A stretch of 32,857 nt of DNA, taken from Bacteroidia bacterium (GTDB taxonomy: Bacteria; Bacteroidota; Bacteroidia; NS11-12g; UBA9320). The DNA lies in the NCBI GenBank assembly GCA_016779945.1, contig JADHMR010000012.1, forward strand, positions 1 to 32,857, read 5' to 3'. Shown here in pieces: positions 1 to 8,708 of this stretch; position 1 is the first letter of the stretch, and the number at the start of each line of letters is the position of its first letter. A program made the translations under genes and the position numbers. The notes under the pieces are model-generated. The model had not been told where the DNA came from. It made no database searches and saw nothing but the letters and a program-made list of their open reading frames with translations.

Positions 1-1427
1 TTGACGATGCCATTGAAAAAGCAGCCAATCAACTTCCTAAAACTATTCATAAAGATGAAGTTTCTAAACGGGAAGATTACAGATCAATTAGCACCTTCAC
101 CATCGATCCAGCAGACGCAAAAGACTTTGATGATGCATTAAGTTTTCAAAAATTAAAAAATGGAAATACTGAAATTGGTGTTCATATAGCCGATGTTTCG
201 CATTATATAAATCCAACAGATGTTATTGATAAAGAGGCTATTAAAAGAGCCACATCCGTTTATTTAGTCGACCGAACAATACCAATGCTCCCTGAGGTCT
301 TGAGTAATAATATCTGTTCATTAAGGCCTCACGAAGAATCGTTGTGTTTCTCTGTAATATTTGAATTTGATTCAGATGCGAATGTCAAAGACTATCGATT
401 TGCAAAAACCGTCATTTACTCTGATCATCGTTTTTCGTATGAAGATGCCCAAGAAGTTATAGACTCAGAAAAAGGTCTGTATGCTGAAGAGTTGAAAACA
501 ATGAATCTAATTGCTTCAAAACTTCGAAAAAAGAAGTATGAAAATGGAGCGATTAATTTTGAAACAACCGAGTTTCGGTTCACCTTGGATAAAAATGGAA
601 AACCAATTGCAGTAATTCCTAAAGTCAGAAAAGATGCTCACAAGATGATTGAGGAGTATATGCTTCTTGCCAATAAATATGTTGCAAGACAGCTATATGT
701 TGACAACAATAAGATGCCTATTCCTTATCGTGTTCATGAGGAACCAAGTCCTGAAAAACTTGCTGAATTTGCTGAGACTGCTTTAAATTTTGGTTTCAGA
801 ATTGATACTTCAAACTACAAACAGCTTGCAGCTTCTATCAATAGTATGGTGAGTAAAGTTCAAGGTACCTTAGAAGGAGATATACTTCAACCATTAGCCA
901 TAAGAAGTATGGAAAAAGCATATTATACCACAAAAAAAGTAGGCCATTTCGGATTAGGATTTGATCATTATGCCCATTTCACATCTCCTATTCGTCGATA
1001 TCCTGATCTGATTACCCATAGGATGTTGAATGATTATCTTCAGAACAAAAAGTCATTTGATTATAGTCAAGTTGAGGCAATGGCATCGCATAGTAGTAAG
1101 CAAGAACAAAAAGCTACAAATGCAGAGAGAGCAAGTATTAAATACAAACAGGTTGAATATATGAGTGGTTTTAAAGGAGAAGAATTTGAGGGAATCATCA
1201 GTGGATTAACCGAGTGGGGTATTTACATAGAAATTATTGAGAATAAATGTGAAGGTATGGTTCGATTGAGAGATATAAAAGGAGATCAATACAGTTACTA
1301 CCCTGATAAAAAAATGATAAGAGGAAGAAGAACAGGTAAATCGTTCAATATGGGAGATAAATTATGGATTCGTGTAAAAAATACGGATTTGAATAAACGA
1401 AACATTGATTTTCAAATTATTTCGTAA
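1..1427 (+). CDS. rnr: Ribonuclease R, partial (5' end outside window)
   Basis: Frame stays open from base 3 upstream of the listed ATG: ...FTIDPADAKDFDDALSF...GVHIADVSHYI...; RNB motifs HYAHFTSPIRRYPDLITHR and C-terminal S1-like domain. Confidence 0.95.
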   Translation, partial: DDAIEKAANQLPKTIHKDEVSKREDYRSISTFTIDPADAKDFDDALSFQKLKNGNTEIGVHIADVSHYINPTDVIDKEAIKRATSVYLVDRTIPMLPEVLSNNICSLRPHEESLCFSVIFEFDSDANVKDYRFAKTVIYSDHRFSYEDAQEVIDSEKGLYAEELKTMNLIASKLRKKKYENGAINFETTEFRFTLDKNGKPIAVIPKVRKDAHKMIEEYMLLANKYVARQLYVDNNKMPIPYRVHEEPSPEKLAEFAETALNFGFRIDTSNYKQLAASINSMVSKVQGTLEGDILQPLAIRSMEKAYYTTKKVGHFGLGFDHYAHFTSPIRRYPDLITHRMLNDYLQNKKSFDYSQVEAMASHSSKQEQKATNAERASIKYKQVEYMSGFKGEEFEGIISGLTEWGIYIEIIENKCEGMVRLRDIKGDQYSYYPDKKMIRGRRTGKSFNMGDKLWIRVKNTDLNKRNIDFQIIS

Positions 1428-1439
1428 AAGGAAGAACTA

Positions 1440-1447
1440 TAAATTTG
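1440..1447 (+). promoter_or_regulatory. Bacteroidetes -7-type element TAAATTTG, 6 nt before ATG at 1454
   Basis: Exact match to TAnnTTTG; no TTG at canonical -33 spacing seen. Confidence 0.45.
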
Positions 1448-1453
1448 TTGCAC

Positions 1454-2416
1454 ATGCAAAAACTAAAAGAAATCATAGCTGAATTTGAAGCTCATCTCCC
1501 TTCAATAACTACACAACCAGGTAGTCCGAGAGAAGTATACGAACCGATCTCATATATTTTAAATATCGGGGGTAAACGAATTCGTCCAGCAATGACCTTA
1601 GCTGCATATAAATTATATCAGGATAAAACTGCTGATGATGTAATCAAACTTGCACAAGCTATTGAAATGTTTCACAATTTTACACTCATGCACGATGACA
1701 TCATGGACAAATCTGAATTGAGAAGAGGACAACAAACCGTCCATCTTAAATGGGATGACGCAACCGCTATATTATGCGGCGATCTTTTGCAAATTGAAGT
1801 ATATGAAAAACTAACCGAAATTGGAAATTTAGACATTCTTAATCTATTTAATAAAATGGCAAGAGAATTGTGTGAGGGTCAGATGAATGACATGATGTTT
1901 GAATCGAGAAGTATTGTCACCAACGAAGAATACCTCCACATGATTAGACAAAAAACGGCAGTATTAATTGGCTTCAGTCTTCAAGCAGGTGCTTTACTTG
2001 GTGGTGCATCAAAAATAGAATCTGACACATTATACGATTTGGGAATATCTATGGGCTTATCATTTCAATTAATGGATGACTACCTCGATAGTTTTGGTGA
2101 AAAAGCCAAAGTTGGGAAAAAAATTGGCGGTGATATCTTGAATAAAAAGAAAACATTTCTTTGGAACGAAATGTGGACTAACCTAAATCAAGAAGAGATA
2201 GATTCAATAAATCATGTTTTTGAAACATCAAATGATGACGAAATAATTGAATTTATTAAACGGAAAATGCAATCAACTAAAGCAGATCAAAAAACTCTCC
2301 ATCTAGCTGAACAGTATACTACAAGCAGTCATTCTATTCTGGATCATTTATCAAAAATTGGAAATACCGAATATTTAGAAGAAATTTTGAATTTGTTATC
2401 TAAAAGAGAAAATTGA
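1454..2416 (+). CDS. Polyprenyl synthetase family protein (prenyl diphosphate synthase)
   Basis: GGKRIRPAM, LMHDDIMD (first Asp-rich motif) and FQLMDDYLD (second). Start placed at ATG 1454 rather than TTG 1445, which lies inside a promoter-like element. Confidence 0.92.
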   Translation: MQKLKEIIAEFEAHLPSITTQPGSPREVYEPISYILNIGGKRIRPAMTLAAYKLYQDKTADDVIKLAQAIEMFHNFTLMHDDIMDKSELRRGQQTVHLKWDDATAILCGDLLQIEVYEKLTEIGNLDILNLFNKMARELCEGQMNDMMFESRSIVTNEEYLHMIRQKTAVLIGFSLQAGALLGGASKIESDTLYDLGISMGLSFQLMDDYLDSFGEKAKVGKKIGGDILNKKKTFLWNEMWTNLNQEEIDSINHVFETSNDDEIIEFIKRKMQSTKADQKTLHLAEQYTTSSHSILDHLSKIGNTEYLEEILNLLSKREN

Positions 2417-3264
2417 AACCCATAGACATTTACATCTCGTCCTCCCATGACATATATAAAAATATTGCTCTTGAGGAGTTTCTTTTAACTAGCTCAAAAC
2501 AAGATATTTTATTATTTTATATCAATAAAGACGCTGTTGTTATAGGTAAGCACCAAAATCCATGGATAGAAGTTGATTTATCACCATCTAGAGATTTTAA
2601 AATTATCAGAAGGTTAAGTGGTGGTGGAACTGTTTTTCATGATCTAGGAAATATTAACTTTTCATTTTTGCGAAATAAAGAAACTGATTTTGTCAATTTC
2701 AAAGAACATATTATTCCGATTAGTAAAACCCTAGAACAACTTAATATTCCCAATAGTATATCTGAACGAAATGATCTGTTTGTTGGTGAATATAAAGTAA
2801 GTGGTAACGCTGAACATGTAAACAGCTCACTAAAAAGATTATTACATCACGGGACTTTACTGTATGATAGCAATCTCGTAAAACTTAATGGAAGCATAAA
2901 ACCAAAAGAAGTATTGAACATTAAAACGCATGCAGTGCCATCAAAAAGAAGTCCTGTTTCCAATTTGAGAAAATTCTATGATTGGGGCAGCACAGAAACC
3001 TTTCTTGAATTAATTGTCCAAAAATTAAAAATCATAATTGATGTAAATTCTGTACAAGAAATAGATCCATCAAACATGACAGAAATCACCAATTTAGTCA
3101 ATGAAAAATACGCTTTAGACGAATGGAATTTTAATCATACACCCCAGTTTAAATACACTGGCAAATCTGGTGAGATTTATAAAATAAGAAAAGGCAAAGT
3201 AATAGAATCTAAAAATTCTAACGAAATTGGGCTACCCTTCAAAAAAATATTAGAGCATGACTAG
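2413..3264 (+). CDS. lplA: Lipoate-protein ligase A family protein (TTG start)
   Basis: NIALEEFLL, VVIGKHQNPWIEVDL, RRLSGGGTVFHDLGNINFSF, KVSGNAEHV, HHGTLLYD typical of LplA/BirA-fold ligases. Confidence 0.9.
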   Translation: MKPIDIYISSSHDIYKNIALEEFLLTSSKQDILLFYINKDAVVIGKHQNPWIEVDLSPSRDFKIIRRLSGGGTVFHDLGNINFSFLRNKETDFVNFKEHIIPISKTLEQLNIPNSISERNDLFVGEYKVSGNAEHVNSSLKRLLHHGTLLYDSNLVKLNGSIKPKEVLNIKTHAVPSKRSPVSNLRKFYDWGSTETFLELIVQKLKIIIDVNSVQEIDPSNMTEITNLVNEKYALDEWNFNHTPQFKYTGKSGEIYKIRKGKVIESKNSNEIGLPFKKILEHD

Positions 3265-3892
3265 AAAAGAAAGAGCATATGAAATTCATAAAATTCTAGA
3301 ATCTGAATTTGCAGAAGTACCCATACCTTTAGATCACAAAGATCCATACACACTTCTTATTGCTGTTTTATTGTCAGCACAGTGTACAGATGAACGTGTA
3401 AATAAGATAACTCCACTCCTCTTTTCAAAAGCAGATAACCCATATGATATGGTTAAAATGACCATCGAAGAAATTAAATCGATTATTAGACCATGTGGTT
3501 TATCACCTATGAAAAGTAAGGGAATATACGGATTAAGTAAAATTTTGATAGAAGAATATGAAGGTCAAGTCCCTCAAGACATGGAGGCCCTAGAAAAACT
3601 CCCTGCTGTTGGTCATAAAACAGCAAGTGTAGTCATGAGTCAAGCATTTGGTGTTCCTGCATTTCCTATTGATACTCACATACACCGACTTGCATACCGT
3701 TGGAAGTTAAGCACAGGAAAAAATGTAAAACAAACAGAGAAAGATTTAAAATCTTGTTTTCCAATTGAATCTTGGAATAAAGTGCATCTCCAAATTATTT
3801 TCTTTGGAAGAAAATACTGTCCGGCTAGAGGTCATAACCCAAGAACTTGTCCTATATGTAAAACTTATGGACGAGCATCACTATTCAAATAA
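3257..3892 (+). CDS. nth: Endonuclease III
   Basis: HhH-GPD LPAVGHKTASVVMSQAFGVPAFPIDTHIHRLAYRW and C-terminal Cys cluster C-x6-C-x2-C (CPARGHNPRTCPIC). Confidence 0.93.
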   Translation: MTRKERAYEIHKILESEFAEVPIPLDHKDPYTLLIAVLLSAQCTDERVNKITPLLFSKADNPYDMVKMTIEEIKSIIRPCGLSPMKSKGIYGLSKILIEEYEGQVPQDMEALEKLPAVGHKTASVVMSQAFGVPAFPIDTHIHRLAYRWKLSTGKNVKQTEKDLKSCFPIESWNKVHLQIIFFGRKYCPARGHNPRTCPICKTYGRASLFK

Positions 3893-3924
3893 GTTATTAT
3901 TCAAAGTTTTCATTCATATACACC

Positions 3925-3932
3925 TAACTTTG
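3925..3932 (+). promoter_or_regulatory. -7-type element TAACTTTG, 10 nt before ATG at 3943
   Basis: Exact match to TAnnTTTG just upstream of the start codon. Confidence 0.4.
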
Positions 3933-3942
3933 CAAACGAATA

Positions 3943-4641
3943 ATGAATCTGGAAGTAATTTACGAGGATAATCACCTAATTGCTGTTAATAAACCAGCAG
4001 GTCTTGTAGTGCAAGATAATGAGCACGGTCTGGCATCTTTGGAGCATCACGTGAAGTCGTATATTAAGGAAAAATACAACAAACCTGGAGCTGTTTTTTT
4101 AGGATGTATTCATCGGTTAGATACCAATGTTACGGGTATCGTATTATTTGCAAGAACGAGCAAGGCACTAACTCGAATGAATGATCAGTTCAAAAATCGA
4201 TTAATTCAAAAGACATACGCTGCTCTAATTCGGCGAAAACCCCAACCGATGGCTGGCACGCTAGAACATTGGTTAAAAAAAGATCCAAAACAGAATAAAA
4301 CAAAGCTATACCACGAAGAACAAAGTGGTAGTAAAAAAGCAATCCTTCATTACGAATTTATCAATACTGCAAACCATTGCTTTTTGGTAAAGGTTAGACC
4401 AATTACAGGAAGACCCCATCAAATACGTGTTCAACTTGCTCGAACATTTACTGGAATCGTTGGAGATGTGAAGTATGGTCAAACAAAACCAACATCAGAT
4501 AGAAGTATTTATTTGCATGCACTTGGTTTGTCATTTATGCATCCTGTAAGTAAAGAAAATTTAAATTTGCATGCGCCAATGCCCCAATTTGGAAATTGGA
4601 AATTTTTTAAAGACATCGAAAAAAACTTGTTGAAAGAATGA
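3943..4641 (+). CDS. RluA family pseudouridine synthase
   Basis: VNKPAGLVVQ, HRLDTNVTGIVLFARTSKAL, GRPHQIRVQLA signatures. Confidence 0.92.
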   Translation: MNLEVIYEDNHLIAVNKPAGLVVQDNEHGLASLEHHVKSYIKEKYNKPGAVFLGCIHRLDTNVTGIVLFARTSKALTRMNDQFKNRLIQKTYAALIRRKPQPMAGTLEHWLKKDPKQNKTKLYHEEQSGSKKAILHYEFINTANHCFLVKVRPITGRPHQIRVQLARTFTGIVGDVKYGQTKPTSDRSIYLHALGLSFMHPVSKENLNLHAPMPQFGNWKFFKDIEKNLLKE

Positions 4642-6263
4642 ATCAAATCGTAAAAATACCCCAAGCTAAAAATGAACCTGTAAAATCATATGCCCCAGGT
4701 GATACTGAAACTCTTAATCTAAAAAGTAAGCTACAAGAAATGAAAAATACAACGATAGACATTCCAATGTATATCGGCAGTAAAGAAATTTTTACAGAAG
4801 AAAAAATATCCATGCACCCACCGCATGAAATCAATCATACATTGGGTACATTCAACAAAGGAAATGCTTCTCACGTTGAAGCCGCAATTTCTGCAGCTTT
4901 AGAGGCAAAAGAAAGCTGGGCAAAGATGCCTTGGGAATCTCGAGCTGCTATTTTCTTGAGAGCTGCTGATCTTTTGGCAGGCCCATATCGAGACAGAATG
5001 AATGCAGCAACCATGCTTGCACAATCTAAAAATGCAATGCAAGCTGAAATAGATGCAGCATGTGAAATGATTGATTTTTTCAAATTCAACGTTCAATACA
5101 TGAGTGAAATCTATGCACAACAACCGCCAGAAAATTCTCCAGGTGTATGGAACCAACTTGAATACAGGCCTTTAGAAGGTTTTGTATTTGCACTTTCTCC
5201 TTTCAACTTTACAAGTATTGCTGCAAACCTATGTTCAGCTCCTGCAATGATGGGAAATACTGTTGTGTGGAAACCAGCAGAAACACAAATCTATAGTGCT
5301 CAAGTAATCATGGAACTATACAAAGAGGCTGGTTTACCTGATGGAGTTATCAATCTTGTTTATGTAGATGGACCTACTACCGGTGATGTGATTTTTAATC
5401 ACAGAGATTTTGCTGGCATTCATTTTACAGGAAGTACTGGAGTATTCAGACATATATGGAAAACCATTGGAAACAATATAGATAAATACAGAAGTTATCC
5501 CAGAATTGTAGGCGAAACAGGTGGCAAGGATTTTGTAATGGTTCATGCAAGTGCAGATATCAACCAAGTAAATACTGCTCTTGTTCGAGGATCTTTCGAA
5601 TTTCAGGGTCAAAAATGTTCTGCAGCATCTAGAGCTTACATTCCACAAAGTATGTGGACCAAATTAAAACCAATCCTTGTCGAAACTACAAATAGCCTTA
5701 AAATGGGTACTACTGAGGATTTCAGTAACTTTATTAATGCCGTAATTGACCAAAAATCGTTCGATAAAATTTCAAGCTATATTGATAGAGTGAATGAGAG
5801 TTCAGAGGCTGAGGTAATTGCTGGTGGTTCTTATGATGATAGTGATGGATATTTTATTCGTCCAACTATTATTGAAACAACAAATCCAGCATATGCAACC
5901 ATGTGTGATGAATTATTTGGACCTGTTTTATCCATATACGTTTACCCTGATGATGAATACGAAAAAACACTCCGTTTGGTGGATAATACTTCAGAATATG
6001 CTCTAACTGGTGCTATCTACGCAAAAGGGCGAGAACATATTAATACTGCACTAGACATTTTAAGAAACTCAGCAGGTAATTTTTATATAAATGATAAGCC
6101 AACTGGAGCCGTTGTTGGACAACAACCATTTGGAGGTGCCAGAGGAAGTGGAACTAACGATAAGGCCGGAGCACCTATAAACTTAATGCGTTGGACATCA
6201 ATGCGAACCATCAAAGAAACATTTGTTTCTCCATTGTCTTACGAATATCCCTTTCATAGCTAA
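4638..6263 (+). CDS. pruA: L-glutamate gamma-semialdehyde (1-pyrroline-5-carboxylate) dehydrogenase
   Basis: FALSPFNFTSIAANL, ETGGKDFVMVH, FEFQGQKCSAASRAYIP, GQQPFGGARGSGTNDKAGAP; start overlaps previous stop (ATGA). Confidence 0.95.
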   Translation: MNQIVKIPQAKNEPVKSYAPGDTETLNLKSKLQEMKNTTIDIPMYIGSKEIFTEEKISMHPPHEINHTLGTFNKGNASHVEAAISAALEAKESWAKMPWESRAAIFLRAADLLAGPYRDRMNAATMLAQSKNAMQAEIDAACEMIDFFKFNVQYMSEIYAQQPPENSPGVWNQLEYRPLEGFVFALSPFNFTSIAANLCSAPAMMGNTVVWKPAETQIYSAQVIMELYKEAGLPDGVINLVYVDGPTTGDVIFNHRDFAGIHFTGSTGVFRHIWKTIGNNIDKYRSYPRIVGETGGKDFVMVHASADINQVNTALVRGSFEFQGQKCSAASRAYIPQSMWTKLKPILVETTNSLKMGTTEDFSNFINAVIDQKSFDKISSYIDRVNESSEAEVIAGGSYDDSDGYFIRPTIIETTNPAYATMCDELFGPVLSIYVYPDDEYEKTLRLVDNTSEYALTGAIYAKGREHINTALDILRNSAGNFYINDKPTGAVVGQQPFGGARGSGTNDKAGAPINLMRWTSMRTIKETFVSPLSYEYPFHS

Positions 6264-6269
6264 ACAATC

Positions 6270-6770
6270 ATGAATAAATTATCGCTTTTATCAATTCTCA
6301 TATTCGCTTTTGGCTGTGGAAATAATACACAATCAGGTTTTGAAAATGAAGAACCCATCTCATCTGCACCCATAGCAACTTCAAAAATCATCATGACCGA
6401 TACATTGTTTATCGTGGCATTGGGTAAAAATATGAGTGAAATGAAGTTTAACAAAAAAGTAATTCGTGTTCCTTCAGAAAAAAACATAACTATTGCTTTA
6501 ACTAATCAAAGCACTGATGCAACTTTGCCTCATAACATTGTATTCATTGAAAAAGGACATGCCAATGATGTTGGTCAAGGGGGGCTTAGTCATAAGAATA
6601 ATGCTTATGTTAATCCCGATGATAAAAATGTTATTGCACATTCACCACTTGCTCAAATTGGAGAGACTGTATATTTATCATTCGAAACTCCTGAAGCGGG
6701 CGAGTATGAGTTCATCTGCTCCTATCCCGGTCATTGGGGGATTATGAAAGGTGTGTTTATTACTGAATAA
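6270..6770 (+). CDS. Azurin-like cupredoxin, putative lipoprotein
   Basis: N-terminal hydrophobic segment ending in Cys (FAFGC); type-1 Cu ligands LPHN...CSYPGHWGIM (C-x4-H-x3-M as in azurin). Confidence 0.85.
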   Translation: MNKLSLLSILIFAFGCGNNTQSGFENEEPISSAPIATSKIIMTDTLFIVALGKNMSEMKFNKKVIRVPSEKNITIALTNQSTDATLPHNIVFIEKGHANDVGQGGLSHKNNAYVNPDDKNVIAHSPLAQIGETVYLSFETPEAGEYEFICSYPGHWGIMKGVFITE

Positions 6771-6772
6771 GT

Positions 6773-8272
6773 TTAAAACGGAGTATCTTCTCCTGGATCA
6801 AAAGGAGACATATCGTTCATCTTGCTTGATAAAGTAACACTGCTATCAGTAAATGTGTCAGATCCGTAATTGCTATATCCCCAATCTGTAAACTTACCAT
6901 AATTTTTCACAAATTTTAAATTCACTGTCCCAGGTGAACCATTTCGATGCTTACGAATGATTATTTCTGTTAAACCCTCATTATCATTTCCTTCTTCATC
7001 TTGAGTTATGCCATAGTATTCTGGGCGATAAATAAAAGTTACAAGGTCAGCATCTTGCTCGATAGACCCTGATTCCCTCAAATCAGATAACATTGGCCGT
7101 TTGTCCTGTCTTTGCTCTACTGCCCTACTTAATTGGGCAAGAGCAATCACTGGGATATCCAATTCCTTTGCCAACGATTTTAAGGATCGAGATATGTAAG
7201 ATATCTCTTGTTCACGATTACCAGCCAACTTTTTATTACCCTCATCCGCCCTCATTAATTGGAGATAATCAATGATTATCATATCAATATTTCGTTGACG
7301 TTTTAATCTTCTTGCTTTAGCCTTCAAATCAAGAACGGTCAGGGCTGGTGTATCGTCAATAAATATACCTGCGTCTTCAATCGTGCTGATTTTAGTATGC
7401 AGTTGCTGCCATTCGTGTTCTGCCAGTTTACCACTTCTGATCTTTTCAGATGATAATTCTGCTTCGGAAGAAATTAATCGTTTTACCAGCTGTAGGCTAC
7501 TCATTTCAAGGGAGAAAAGAGCAATATTTTTATTTCCTATAACTGCGGCATTTCTAGCAACAGAAAGAACAAAAGCAGTCTTACCCATACCTGGTCTGGC
7601 AGCCAAAATAATCAAATCACTATTTTGCCACCCAGAGGTCATTCGATCCAATTCCGTAAAACCAGTAGCAATACCTGACAGACCATTATTATCAGATTTT
7701 GATTCCTCAATATCTTTAATAGCCTTTGCAATCAGATCACTCACAGAGTCGTAATTCTTAGTCATACTGTCATTCTTAATTTCGAATAACTGCTTTTCAG
7801 ACTCATCCAAAAGTTCAAAAGCATCGGAAGTTTCCTCGAATGCCTTTTCTCCTATTTCTCCAGCAACTGAAATTAATTGTCGTTGGATACTTTTCTGAAT
7901 AACAATATGAGCATGATATTCAATATTAGCAGCACTACTTACTCGATTCGTAAGTGAGGTAATATAGAACGCACCTCCAGCAGCTTCCAAATTTCCGTTT
8001 TTACGTAACTGCTCGGTTACTGTGAGAATATCAACAGGATTTCCAGCCATAAATAACTGGAGAATTGCTTCGTAAATCAATTGATGACTTTCTACATAGA
8101 ATGCCTCTTTTTTTAGATAACTCGCTACTTTTTCAGCAGCATGTTTCTCAAGCATTAACGCTCCTAAAACAGCTTCCTCCAATTCACGAGCCTGAGGTTG
8201 TAATTTGGACATTTGATTCAAATTACTGATTGAAAGTTTACTTTTAGGGGTATTGACTCGCTTTTTATCCAT
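6773..8272 (-). CDS. dnaB: Replicative DNA helicase
   Basis: LEEAVLGALMLE, LIILAARPGMGKTAFVLSVARNAA, IIIDYLQLM, LSQLSRAVEQR-like motif (LAQLSRAVEQRQDKRPMLSDLRESGSIEQDAD). Confidence 0.97.
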   Translation of the reverse strand: MDKKRVNTPKSKLSISNLNQMSKLQPQARELEEAVLGALMLEKHAAEKVASYLKKEAFYVESHQLIYEAILQLFMAGNPVDILTVTEQLRKNGNLEAAGGAFYITSLTNRVSSAANIEYHAHIVIQKSIQRQLISVAGEIGEKAFEETSDAFELLDESEKQLFEIKNDSMTKNYDSVSDLIAKAIKDIEESKSDNNGLSGIATGFTELDRMTSGWQNSDLIILAARPGMGKTAFVLSVARNAAVIGNKNIALFSLEMSSLQLVKRLISSEAELSSEKIRSGKLAEHEWQQLHTKISTIEDAGIFIDDTPALTVLDLKAKARRLKRQRNIDMIIIDYLQLMRADEGNKKLAGNREQEISYISRSLKSLAKELDIPVIALAQLSRAVEQRQDKRPMLSDLRESGSIEQDADLVTFIYRPEYYGITQDEEGNDNEGLTEIIIRKHRNGSPGTVNLKFVKNYGKFTDWGYSNYGSDTFTDSSVTLSSKMNDMSPFDPGEDTPF

Positions 8273-8660
8273 GTTTTTTCTTAACTAATTAACTTACAAA
8301 TTTTTAAATAATTACGCTTAAGTTCCCCAAAATTACCACGTACAATAACATTTCCTAATCGTTAATTAGTGAATTAGAATTATTAACATACTATAAAAAA
8401 AATGTTAGTGGAACGTTAATAACCGACCACAAAAAACATAAACAACTAATAATCAGTACGATTTTATCAACATGCTTTTTTTAACTAAATAAAGTTTCAC
8501 GAAAATCTTAGTTAATACCTTTGAAATAAAGAAATGTAATTAACTGATAATCAAATCATTTATAATTATCAACTAAATTGATTCAAATAACTCAATTTGT
8601 ATACAATAAATAGTCAAATCAGAAGAAAAATGTAAAAAATAAGTAAAGGAATTGAAATGA

Positions 8661-8692
8661 TTGCATGACACACTTTTTTGGTCTTATATTTG
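8661..8692 (+). promoter_or_regulatory. Bacteroidetes sigma-A-type promoter of clpC
   Basis: TTG (8661-8663) - N21 - TATATTTG (8685-8692); ATG at 8709. Confidence 0.6.
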
Positions 8693-8708
8693 TTAGGTAG
8701 TATACAAA

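Noticed and set aside
3765-3971. 68-aa ORF overlapping the end of nth
   Set aside because: Overlaps nth in another frame and the RluA start; no recognisable domain.
4643-5648. Several minus-strand ORFs (63-104 aa) inside the P5C dehydrogenase gene
   Set aside because: Antisense shadow ORFs of a well-supported CDS; no start signals or domain features.
7093-7754. Plus-strand ORFs antisense to dnaB
   Set aside because: Shadow ORFs; translations lack any coherent domain.
8273-8708. Long AT-rich intergenic region between dnaB and clpC with DnaA-box-like TTATCAACA (8464-8472) and TTATCAACT (8566-8574); considered as replication origin
   Set aside because: Only two imperfect boxes, no cluster and no dnaA/dnaN neighbours visible; AT-rich sequence gives such matches easily. 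Read as a divergent promoter region.
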